From an uncultured Megamonas sp. (GTDB taxonomy: Bacteria; Bacillota_C; Negativicutes; Selenomonadales; Selenomonadaceae), in contig USPM01000001.1 in NCBI GenBank assembly GCA_900556715.1, forward strand, positions 1-64,000: a DNA stretch of 64,000 nt. Reading direction: 5' to 3'. Position 1 is the first letter of the stretch, and every line of letters begins with the position of its first letter. Of this stretch, positions 45,975 through 53,288 are shown in pieces. Below the pieces are notes generated by a model. It was not told the origin of the DNA, did no database searches, and worked only from the letters and a program-made list of their open reading frames with translations. A program made the translations under genes and the position numbers.

Positions 45975-46325
45975 ATGTCATTAGTAATGAAAAAATATAA
46001 ATATAATCATAAAAATTATTTAGTATATGAAAGAAATCTTTTAGATAGAGAATTCACTACAAGCGAATGGCAGATGATTTGCGATAATAATTTAGGTATT
46101 GGAGCGGATTTTATAATTGAAATAATCAATACACAAGTGTTCGTCTATAATATGTATGGTCAAAAAATTAAATTAAATAAAGATGTAGAATTTGTAATAG
46201 ATTATCATGAAGAAAAATCAGCTGATATGCAAAAGATGATTACTCGTAATATTGAAGTTCGTTTTACAAATTATTATATTAATAAATTAGCAAATGTAGT
46301 GATAAAAAAAGCTAATATTGCATGA
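45975..46325 (+). CDS. Orphan protein resembling the N-terminal part of diaminopimelate epimerase
   Basis: 116 residues from ATG 45975 behind AAGGAGTGG. The segment NYLVYERNLLDREFTTSEWQMICDNNLGIGADFIIEI, then VFVYNMYGQKIKL, follows the start of DapF proteins (NDFxVxD, LCDRxxGIGADG, xxxxNxDGSE). The protein then stops short of the CGNGxR active-site cysteine and lacks the whole second domain, so it cannot be an epimerase. It keeps a proper start, stop, ribosome site and terminator, so it looks like a real gene, not debris. It could be a binding protein derived from one DapF half. Low-confidence family call. Confidence 0.6.
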   Translation: MSLVMKKYKYNHKNYLVYERNLLDREFTTSEWQMICDNNLGIGADFIIEIINTQVFVYNMYGQKIKLNKDVEFVIDYHEEKSADMQKMITRNIEVRFTNYYINKLANVVIKKANIA

Positions 46326-46347
46326 ATTGATAAATAGAATATATGAA

Positions 46348-46377
46348 AGCATAGTGATAAATCGCTATGCTTTTTTT
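46348..46377 (+). terminator. Intrinsic terminator after the DapF-like gene
   Basis: 10-bp stem AGCATAGTGA (46348-46357) and TCGCTATGCT (46362-46371), TAAA tetraloop, then seven T. Confidence 0.9.
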
Positions 46378-46450
46378 ATTGCTAAGCTATAAAATTAATA
46401 AAATTTATTCTATAATATAGACAAAATAAAAAATAAGGAGATAAAAATAA

Positions 46451-46831
46451 ATGAAGAATATATCTTTAGAAGAAAGATTTTTATCTACAAAAGGTCGAAT
46501 TAATCGAAAAATATTTATTTTATATGCAATATCTTTTATTTTATTTTGTTTGTTTTTAATTATACCAACATTATTAATCGTTATCAGCACAACAGATGAA
46601 ACCATAGTAGATATCAGTGCAAGTATCGTTTCTACATTGATAGAATTGGCATTATTACCAAGTTTGTTTTTGGGAATTAAGCGATTACATGATTTAGATA
46701 AATCGGCTGTTTGGATAGTTTTATATGTAATTCCCCTAATAAATATATTATTTTTCATCTATTTGTGTTTACGAAGAGGAACCATTGGTGATAATAAATA
46801 TGGTAAGGACCCTCTGACATTAGATTTGTGA
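46451..46831 (+). CDS. DUF805 family membrane protein
   Basis: 126 residues with about three membrane helices. DUF805 marks are RFLSTKGRINRKIFIL near the N-terminus, GIKRLHDLDKSAVWIVLY in the middle, and RRGTIGDNKYGKDP at the end. The function of this family is unknown. Ribosome site AAGGAG precedes it. The next gene starts 11 bp later and encodes a second DUF805 protein, so the two are a tandem duplicate pair. Confidence 0.88.
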   Translation: MKNISLEERFLSTKGRINRKIFILYAISFILFCLFLIIPTLLIVISTTDETIVDISASIVSTLIELALLPSLFLGIKRLHDLDKSAVWIVLYVIPLINILFFIYLCLRRGTIGDNKYGKDPLTLDL

Positions 46832-46842
46832 GGAGATTTTTT

Positions 46843-47283
46843 ATGGATTTAGAAGAAAAATATTTTTCTACAGAAGGTAGATTAAATAGAAAACCATTTA
46901 TTCAGTATATAATTTTTTTAATCATCATGCTATTGGCTTTTATAGGTATTATTACCATATTGGGATTGGCAAGTGCTATATCTATTGCTATTTTAAGTGA
47001 AAATATCAATGATTTAAATTTATTAACACAGGTAGAGATAATTCCTATTGTATTAGCTGGTATAGTTTCGATAATATTGATCATATTATTTTTACCACTT
47101 AATTTTTTGATGATACGTCGTCTGCATGATTTGAATTTTAGTGGTTGGTGGATAATATTTCCTATTGTTTTTCCTTGTGGTTATTTTATTTTTATTTTAT
47201 ATTTAATTTTGGCTAAAGGTACAAAGGGTTTTAATAAATACGGTGATGATCCTTTAGAGATGACAAAAAGCAGTAATGTTTAA
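46843..47283 (+). CDS. DUF805 family membrane protein (second copy)
   Basis: 146 residues from ATG 46843 behind AGGAG. The same marks as the preceding gene: KYFSTEGRLNRKPFIQYI, IRRLHDLNFSGWWIIFPI and KGTKGFNKYGDDP, with three to four helices. It keeps the full family tryptophan pair (SGWW), which the first copy has lost (KSAVW). Function unknown. Its last codons lie inside the left arm of the terminator that follows. Confidence 0.88.
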   Translation: MDLEEKYFSTEGRLNRKPFIQYIIFLIIMLLAFIGIITILGLASAISIAILSENINDLNLLTQVEIIPIVLAGIVSIILIILFLPLNFLMIRRLHDLNFSGWWIIFPIVFPCGYFIFILYLILAKGTKGFNKYGDDPLEMTKSSNV

Positions 47284-47304
47284 ATACATTACTGCTTTTT
47301 TATA
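47265..47304. terminator. Bidirectional terminator overlapping the DUF805 stop
   Basis: 15-bp stem AAAAAGCAGTAATGT (47265-47279) and ACATTACTGCTTTTT (47286-47300). The left arm is the 3' coding end of the DUF805 gene and the stop codon lies in the loop. Confidence 0.9.
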
Positions 47305-47316
47305 ATTGAAATGATA

Positions 47317-48489
47317 TTATTCAACTAAATCAATATTCACATCTGGATTTACATCTGCATCATAATCTACATTATCAAAACCAAAACCAAAGAGGTTATA
47401 GAAGTCATTCCAATAACCTTCTACATCAGCATATTGAGATAAATTTTCAGTAGTTACTTTATTCCAATAATCAAAAATAGTATTTTGTACATCGTCTCTC
47501 ATTTCTAAATCATCAATACGGATACGATGTTCATCATCTACTTTTGGTTGTGGTTGAGAGAGGTATTCATGCCATAAACGATACATTTGTTCAATAGTAC
47601 CTTCATGAACATTTTTATCTTTCATTACGCGATACATTACCGCCACATATAAAGGAACAATAGGAATAGCAGAGCTAGACTGTGTTACTAAAGCTTTATT
47701 TACAGATATAATAGCTTTAAAGCCTTCTTGACGTAAAGTGTCAGCTGTTTTATAAAGATGTTGTTTAGCTGCACCGATAGTACCTTCATAATATATTGGA
47801 TATGTAATTTTAGAACCAATATAAGAATATGCTACAGTACAAGCATCATCAGTCAATACATCAGCAGCTTTTAAAGCGTGCATCCAATCAGCCCAATCTT
47901 CGCCACCCATAACTTTAATAGTAGCTTCTACTTCTTCAGGAGTAGCTGGAGGCAAAGTAGCTTCAGTTAATTCATTTGTTTTTAAATTTAAAGTTTTAGC
48001 AGTGAAAGGTTCATCAACAGTTTTTAATACGGAAGAATACATTGTTCCATCAGCTGTTGTACGACGAGGAGCAGCTAAGGAATAAACAACCATGTCAATT
48101 TTACCTAAATCTTTTTTTATAAGTTCAATAGTTTTTTCTTTAATAGCTTGAGAGAAAGCATCACCATTTATTGTTTTAGCATAATAGCCATCGTTTTTAG
48201 CGAATTCTTCAAATGCAGCTGTATTATACCAACCAGCTGTTGCAGTTCTTTTGCCATGTGCTGGTTTATCAAAGATAACTCCAATTGTAGAAGCTCCACT
48301 AGCATAAGTTGCACAGATACGAGAAGCTAAACCATAACCTGTAGAGGCACCTAATACTAATACTCGTTTACCAAGTTCAACCTTAGGCTGACTTTTTACA
48401 TATTCGATTTGACGGCGTACATTTTCTTTACAGCCTTCTGGATGAGAAGTTAAACAGATAAAATCTTTTACTCTTGGCTTGATAATCAT
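47317..48489 (-). CDS. fabV: Trans-2-enoyl-CoA/ACP reductase FabV
   Basis: 390 residues. N-terminal MIIKPRVKDFICLTSHPEGC, then the cofactor loop VLVLGASTGYGLASRI and the SLAAPRRT block. The Tyr-x8-Lys active site is YYEGTIGAAK. All are typical of FabV. It performs the last reduction in fatty acid elongation and is insensitive to triclosan in known members. Start has AAAGGAGAA. An inverted repeat lies between the likely promoter and the ribosome site. It is a single gene with no fab cluster beside it. Confidence 0.95.
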   Translation of the reverse strand: MIIKPRVKDFICLTSHPEGCKENVRRQIEYVKSQPKVELGKRVLVLGASTGYGLASRICATYASGASTIGVIFDKPAHGKRTATAGWYNTAAFEEFAKNDGYYAKTINGDAFSQAIKEKTIELIKKDLGKIDMVVYSLAAPRRTTADGTMYSSVLKTVDEPFTAKTLNLKTNELTEATLPPATPEEVEATIKVMGGEDWADWMHALKAADVLTDDACTVAYSYIGSKITYPIYYEGTIGAAKQHLYKTADTLRQEGFKAIISVNKALVTQSSSAIPIVPLYVAVMYRVMKDKNVHEGTIEQMYRLWHEYLSQPQPKVDDEHRIRIDDLEMRDDVQNTIFDYWNKVTTENLSQYADVEGYWNDFYNLFGFGFDNVDYDADVNPDVNIDLVE

Positions 48490-48504
48490 AAAATATTCTC
48501 CTTT

Positions 48505-48522
48505 ACTTAGTTATCGCTAAGT
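48505..48522. promoter_or_regulatory. Inverted repeat upstream of fabV, candidate operator
   Basis: ACTTAG-TTATCG-CTAAGT (6-6-6) sits 16 bp before the fabV start, just upstream of its Shine-Dalgarno. It could be a repressor site near the transcription start or a leader hairpin. Confidence 0.4.
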
Positions 48523-48713
48523 TTTATATCATATTATCTTAATTAATATATATGGTTATTAATTTGAATAATAATAATATAAATATATATATTATTTATA
48601 TTATACAACTTAGAGTCAATAATCACAAATAATATTTAGATTAAAAATAGATTAATAAAATTATAGTGTATACCAATAAATTTATATTTTATAATTTATT
48701 TAATTGCAAAATA

Positions 48714-48745
48714 ATATGGTATTGCTAAAATCAGCAATACCATAT
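48714..48745. terminator. Hairpin after scpA
   Basis: Perfect 13-bp inverted repeat ATATGGTATTGCT (48714-48726) and AGCAATACCATAT (48733-48745), 6-nt loop. On the minus strand it follows scpA by 15 bp, but the T-tract is weak (TATTTTGC). Confidence 0.75.
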
Positions 48746-48759
48746 AAAAATTAATAGAT

Positions 48760-49548
48760 TTAATTTTCGTTTTGATTAACAATAATATCATTTTTGTTTA
48801 CAGATATTTCATCATTGATTTTCAAATAAATCGGTGAGAAAATACTAGTCTGATAAACATTTATACGTTTTATTTTGATTAATTCCAACATAGCTAAAAA
48901 AGTAGTGATTAACTCAGATTTAGAAATCTTATGCTCACTATATTGAAATACAGTGTTAAAACATATATTTCCGCCATGCTGTTTGAGTAAAGCCAACAAT
49001 TCAATAATTTTATCTTCAATAGTATATTGTTCACGAGAAACATTCGCTATAATTGGCTCATGTTCAATTTGACTTTCCAATACATTTTGAAATGCTTGAT
49101 ATAAAAGACTTATATCAAGACCTTTGGGTGGTATATGTTTTGTAGGTAAATTAGTGGCATCACGAAAAAAACGTTTTCCCGCTTCATCTGCCATTTCACC
49201 TAGAATACTACTGACTTCTTTATAACGACGATATTCCAATAATCTTTCTACTAATTCTTTTCGTGGATCAATATCATCAGTATCATCTTCTGTTACTTCT
49301 TCAGTTTTTGTATCAGGTAATAAAATTTTGGATTTGATTTGTAATAATGTAGCTGCCATGACTAAAAATTCACTAGCTATTTCAATATTAAACTCTTTGA
49401 ATTTAGCAAGATACTCCATATATTGTTCTGTCAATAAAGCAATGGGAATATCATAAATATCAATGCGATTTTTTTCAATTAAATGCAATAATAAATCTAA
49501 TGGCCCTTCAAAAGATTCTAAATGAACCTTATATTGTTCTTGTTGCAT
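48760..49548 (-). CDS. scpA: Segregation and condensation protein A
   Basis: 262 residues from ATG 49548. The hallmark YKVHLESFEGPLDLLLHLIEKNRIDIYDIPI is followed by the EFLVMAATLLQIKSKILLP helix and the C-terminal winged helix (SELITTFLAMLELIKIKRINVYQ). ScpA is the kleisin of the Smc-ScpA-ScpB condensin. No Shine-Dalgarno is visible; translation is probably coupled to the M50 gene ending 19 bp upstream. scpB, usually directly downstream, is absent here. Confidence 0.93.
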   Translation of the reverse strand: MQQEQYKVHLESFEGPLDLLLHLIEKNRIDIYDIPIALLTEQYMEYLAKFKEFNIEIASEFLVMAATLLQIKSKILLPDTKTEEVTEDDTDDIDPRKELVERLLEYRRYKEVSSILGEMADEAGKRFFRDATNLPTKHIPPKGLDISLLYQAFQNVLESQIEHEPIIANVSREQYTIEDKIIELLALLKQHGGNICFNTVFQYSEHKISKSELITTFLAMLELIKIKRINVYQTSIFSPIYLKINDEISVNKNDIIVNQNEN

Positions 49549-49566
49549 ATACAATAATATTTAAAA

Positions 49567-50193
49567 TCAAATAATAATAGAAATAACAAGATTTAAAATT
49601 CCTATAATAAAATTACTAATAGGGTGAATAATAAATCCTAGTATTCCAGTAAATACAAGAGCAATTAGAATTAAAAAACTATAACGATTGATTACAGAAG
49701 TCTGATATTTATACGCTAATCTACCTGGTAATAATGAAGATAATACTTTTGAACCATCAAGTGGTGGAATTGGCACTAAATTAAAAATAGCAAAATTTAC
49801 ATTATAAATAATGATTAATTGCAGTACCATGATAAGCCAATGAGGTGCAAAACTATATTTAAAACAAAGAGCAAAAAATATTGAAGCGACAAAAGCTGTG
49901 ATTAAATTAGCTACTGGTCCTGCTAAGGAAACCTGCATTTCACCTTTACGCCAATCATCAAAATTATTTAAATTAATTGGTACAGGCTTTGCCCAACCTA
50001 TTTGAGCGAAAAATAACATAATCAAGCCGATAGGATCAATATGAGCTACAGGATTTAAAGTTAATCTTCCATTCATACGAGGAGTAAAATCCCCTAAATT
50101 ATCAGCTACTTTAGCATGAGCATATTCATGGACAGTCAATGCAATCAGCAAACCTGGAATTGCATAAATCATATCTGGACCAAAACCAAACAT
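49567..50193 (-). CDS. Site-2 protease family (M50) membrane metalloprotease
   Basis: 208 residues, four to five membrane helices. Zinc motif HEYAH within LTVHEYAHAKVADNLGD, then RLTLNPVAHIDPIGLIMLFF, and the third ligand region NLVPIPPLDGSKVL. This is the short YwhC-like group of unknown substrate. It lies between nudF and scpA in one transcription unit, a common Firmicutes order. Confidence 0.92.
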   Translation of the reverse strand: MFGFGPDMIYAIPGLLIALTVHEYAHAKVADNLGDFTPRMNGRLTLNPVAHIDPIGLIMLFFAQIGWAKPVPINLNNFDDWRKGEMQVSLAGPVANLITAFVASIFFALCFKYSFAPHWLIMVLQLIIIYNVNFAIFNLVPIPPLDGSKVLSSLLPGRLAYKYQTSVINRYSFLILIALVFTGILGFIIHPISNFIIGILNLVISIII

Positions 50194-50231
50194 TAAATAC
50201 CTCCTAAATCTTTAAATAACAAGTAAAAAAA

Positions 50232-50777
50232 TTATTGTTTACACAATTTTTCTGCCATTAAAATAGCAACAACAGACTTAGCATCAAAGATTTCACCTTT
50301 ATTGACTAAATCCACAGCTTCATTTAATGGCATTTCTACTAAATTTATAAATTCATCATCATCAGTATGTTGTTTACCTTTTATTAAATCTTGAGCTAAA
50401 TAAATATAAATCCATTCATTAGAAAAACCAACAGTAGTAGCTAATTTATGAATTTGTGTGTATTTATTAGCAGTATAACCTGTTTCTTCGGATAATTCAC
50501 GTTTAGCACAAATTAATGGATCTTCATCCACACTATCTAATTTACCAGCAGGAATTTCTAAAGTCACTTTGCCGATAGGATAACGATATTGACGCACTAA
50601 AATAATATTACCATTTGGCAATACAGGAATAACAGCAGAAGCACCTTGATGTTTAATCCATTCACGAACAGCCTTATTACCATTTGGCAATTTTACATAA
50701 TCGCGTTTTACATGAAGTAATACCCCATCAAAAATATCTTCGGAAGAAACTTTTTCTTCAATTAAATCTTCATACAT
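50232..50777 (-). CDS. nudF: ADP-ribose pyrophosphatase, NUDIX hydrolase
   Basis: 181 residues. The Nudix box begins at AGKLDSVDEDPLICAKRELSEETGY (read as GX5EX7REUXEEXGU with D in place of the first E). The N-terminal part (VKLPNGNKAVREWIKHQGASAVIPVL) and ILVRQYRYPIGKVTLEIPAG fit ADP-ribose pyrophosphatases. It hydrolyses ADP-ribose to AMP and ribose 5-phosphate. First gene of the nudF-M50-scpA unit. Confidence 0.9.
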   Translation of the reverse strand: MYEDLIEEKVSSEDIFDGVLLHVKRDYVKLPNGNKAVREWIKHQGASAVIPVLPNGNIILVRQYRYPIGKVTLEIPAGKLDSVDEDPLICAKRELSEETGYTANKYTQIHKLATTVGFSNEWIYIYLAQDLIKGKQHTDDDEFINLVEMPLNEAVDLVNKGEIFDAKSVVAILMAEKLCKQ

Positions 50778-51032
50778 GAAAATCCCTCACTTATATAAAA
50801 TATTATCTACAATTATAAATTTATATTCATAATTATATCATCTATAAAAACAATAAGCTATGAGAAAAATAATACACAAAAGTATCTTGTAAATAGATTT
50901 TTTATGGCTTAAATTTTTAATAATTTTTATAAACCCGCCATTTAATTAACAACTTTACAATATTTATACAAAATCTATAAGGTTTTAAAATTTTTAGCAA
51001 TAATAAAATTAATGAAATTTATCATAATATAA

Positions 51033-51061
51033 TTGACAAAGATTATCACTAATGATAACAT
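51033..51061 (+). promoter_or_regulatory. Promoter of the cobalamin-controlled transporter with internal palindrome
   Basis: TTGACA (51033-51038), 17-bp spacer, TAACAT (51056-51061). The spacer and -10 contain a perfect inverted repeat TTATCA-CTAA-TGATAA (51043-51058), reminiscent of Fur-family half sites. The leader then runs into the cobalamin riboswitch. Confidence 0.55.
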
Positions 51062-51088
51062 AAAACATAAGTAATAAAATATAGATAG

Positions 51089-51262
51089 AATAGGTGTCTA
51101 TATAGACTTAATAGGGAATTCGGTACAAGCCGAAGCGGTCCTGCCACTGTAAAGACGAGCAATTTCACAATTATGTCACTGAGATAAATTATCTTCTTGG
51201 GAAGGCGTGAATAGTTATGACTCTGAGCCAGGAGAACTGCCTATTTAATAATCACCGTTATT
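51089..51262 (+). ncRNA. Cobalamin (AdoCbl) riboswitch aptamer
   Basis: The conserved core is present: GGGAATTCGGT, then AAGCCGAAGCGGTCCTGCC and CCACTGTAAAGACGAGC (GCCACTG at 51143-51149), and the B12 box GAGCCAGGAGAACTGCC (51225-51241). AATAGGTG (51089-51096) and CACCGTTATT (51253-51262) can close the outer stem. It should repress the downstream transporter when cobalamin is plentiful. The expression platform is the terminator just downstream. Confidence 0.93.
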
Positions 51263-51316
51263 ACCTGCGAGCGATGGGAAGGCGATTTTGTACGAATATA
51301 AATTTGTATAATACTG

Positions 51317-51343
51317 CCTAATTCTGCGGAATTAGGTTTTTTT
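51317..51343 (+). terminator. Riboswitch expression-platform terminator
   Basis: CCTAATTC (51317-51324) and GAATTAGG (51329-51336), 4-nt loop TGCG, followed by seven T. AAGGC upstream (about 51279-51283) could pair with GCCT at its foot to form an antiterminator. Confidence 0.85.
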
Positions 51344-51371
51344 ATTATATCTTATATTTGTATATAATCAT

Positions 51372-51403
51372 AAAAAAGTCTGCTTGCTAAAGCAGACTTT
51401 TTT
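51372..51403 (+). terminator. Second consecutive terminator before the transporter
   Basis: Perfect 14-bp stem AAAAAAGTCTGCTT (51372-51385) and AAGCAGACTTTTTT (51390-51403), loop GCTA. It lies only 29 bp after the riboswitch terminator and 94 bp before the first transporter gene. Confidence 0.9.
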
Positions 51404-51496
51404 ATTTAGAAGATAAACAAAAAATAAAGAAAGGGGCTTGAAGATAATCTACTTAAAGAAATAAATGAAATATAAATATAAAGGAGGCTTTTTATT

Positions 51497-52429
51497 TTGA
51501 AACGATTAATAAATCGTTTAATTCAATTACTAATTACCTTAATTGGAGTCAGTTTTTTAACATTTTGTTTAACTTATTTATCACCTGGTGATCCAGCCAC
51601 TATGCTCTTAGAAGCATCAGATACTATTGTTTCTCAAGAAATAATCGAGCAAACTCGTGAAGAAATGGGACTTAATGATCCATTTCTTGTACAATACGGC
51701 AATTGGCTTTTAGGTGTAGTGCAAGGTGATATGGGAATTTCTTATTCAGCTAAAAAACCTGTTATGGATAAATTAATGGAAGGTTTTACAGGAACTGTTT
51801 TATTAGCATTAACTACAATTATTTTTATTATGGTTATTTCCATTCCTTTAGGAATTTTTTCTGCTACACATCGCAATAAAATTCCTGATTTTTTCGTGAG
51901 AATATTTTCTTTTATTGGTGTATCTATGCCAAGCTTTTGGGTGGGATTGATTTTATTATATATCTTTGGCTTGAAATTAGGTTTAGTTCCCATTGCTACA
52001 GCAAAGGTCAGTTTTTCAGGTTTGATATTGCCCGCACTTACTTTAGCTATTTATCAATCGGCAAAATATACTAGGCAAGTGCGTACCGTTATTTTAGATG
52101 AATTACATCAAGATTATGTAATTGGTGCTAGAGCTAGAGGATTATCTGAAAAAGCTATTTTAGGGAAACATATTTTACCTAATGCCATTTTACCTTTAAT
52201 AACTTTACTAGGTATGTCCATTGGTTGGTTATTAGGTGGCGTTGCTGTTATTGAGACTGTTTTTTCCTGGCCAGGTATAGGCAAAATGGCAGTTCAAGCG
52301 ATTACCATGCGTGATTATCCATTAATTGAAGGAATTGTTTTATGGATTGCTACAGCATATACAGTAATTAATTTTTTAGTGGATTTATCTTATAGTTATC
52401 TCGATCCAAGAATAAAAAAGGAGAATTGA
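51497..52429 (+). CDS. ABC transporter permease, NikB/DppB type
   Basis: 310 residues, six helices. N-terminal RLIQLLITLIGVSFLTFCLTYLSPGDPA, then the EAA-like cytoplasmic loop VIGARARGLSEKAILGKHILPNAILPL and the end INFLVDLSYSYLDPRIK are typical of the peptide/nickel permease family. The start codon is TTG behind AAGGAGG. It is the first gene of a five-gene transporter set under cobalamin riboswitch control, which points to cobalt, nickel or a corrinoid precursor rather than peptides. Confidence 0.9.
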   Translation: MKRLINRLIQLLITLIGVSFLTFCLTYLSPGDPATMLLEASDTIVSQEIIEQTREEMGLNDPFLVQYGNWLLGVVQGDMGISYSAKKPVMDKLMEGFTGTVLLALTTIIFIMVISIPLGIFSATHRNKIPDFFVRIFSFIGVSMPSFWVGLILLYIFGLKLGLVPIATAKVSFSGLILPALTLAIYQSAKYTRQVRTVILDELHQDYVIGARARGLSEKAILGKHILPNAILPLITLLGMSIGWLLGGVAVIETVFSWPGIGKMAVQAITMRDYPLIEGIVLWIATAYTVINFLVDLSYSYLDPRIKKEN

Positions 52430-52435
52430 TACCAT

Positions 52436-53257
52436 ATGATTTTTAAATTTATAAAACAAAATAAATTATTCTCCATATATTCTTTTTTAGTTATTTTAAT
52501 AATCTGCATTGCTGTATTAGCACCAGTTTTAGTGCCTCATGATCCTTATGAAGCCAATATGTTGAAAGCATTACAAATGCCAAATAATGAATATATTTTA
52601 GGTACAGATAAATTAGGCAGAGATATTTTTTCACGCATAATCTATGGTATGCAAATATCGTTATTTATGACAATTTGCATTGTGATTTTGACGGCAACTA
52701 TAGGTTCAATCATAGGTATAATTGCTGGTTATTTTGGCGGTAAAAGCGAAATCATTTTAATGCGTTTGGCAGATATTATGCTTTCTTTTCCAGGAATTAT
52801 TCTAGCTATCGCTATAGCTGGCATCATGGGTGGAAGTATTATAAATACGATTTTCGCCTTAGTCGTCGTGAGTTGGGCAAAATATGCTCGCTTAGTACGA
52901 AGCTTAGTCATAAAATTAAAAAATAATGATTTTATCATCGCTAGTAAAACTAGTGGAGCAACTACATTTACAATTATTTATCATCATTTGCTACCTAATA
53001 TTTTACCATTGATAGTGATTACAGGAGCTATGGATATTGGCACTATGATGATGGAAATAGCAGGATTATCTTTTTTAGGTTTTGGAGCTCAACCACCTAC
53101 ACCAGAATGGGGATTAATGCTCAATGAAGGTCGACAATATATCCAAACTGCCCCATGGTTGATGATTTATCCAGGGTTAGCTATTTTTATAGTAGTAGCT
53201 ATATTTAATCTTTGGGGAGATAGCTTACGTGATATTTTAGACCCTAGACAAGATTGA
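52436..53257 (+). CDS. ABC transporter permease, NikC/DppC type
   Basis: 273 residues. The N-terminal block APVLVPHDPYEANMLKALQMPNNEYILGTDKLGRDIFSRIIYGMQISL is the DppC/NikC hallmark, followed by FIIASKTSGATTFTIIYHHLLPNILPLIVI and LSFLGFGAQPPTPEWGLMLNEGR. It forms the membrane channel with the preceding permease, from which it is separated by 6 bp. Confidence 0.92.
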   Translation: MIFKFIKQNKLFSIYSFLVILIICIAVLAPVLVPHDPYEANMLKALQMPNNEYILGTDKLGRDIFSRIIYGMQISLFMTICIVILTATIGSIIGIIAGYFGGKSEIILMRLADIMLSFPGIILAIAIAGIMGGSIINTIFALVVVSWAKYARLVRSLVIKLKNNDFIIASKTSGATTFTIIYHHLLPNILPLIVITGAMDIGTMMMEIAGLSFLGFGAQPPTPEWGLMLNEGRQYIQTAPWLMIYPGLAIFIVVAIFNLWGDSLRDILDPRQD

Positions 53258-53288
53258 TAAATTTTATTGATAAGAAAAGAGGCTGAAT

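Noticed and set aside
50822..51030. Possible small gene in the AT-rich region between nudF and the cobalamin leader
   Set aside because: Stop codons are frequent in all frames and no ribosome site precedes any short frame; I see only AT-rich intergenic DNA.
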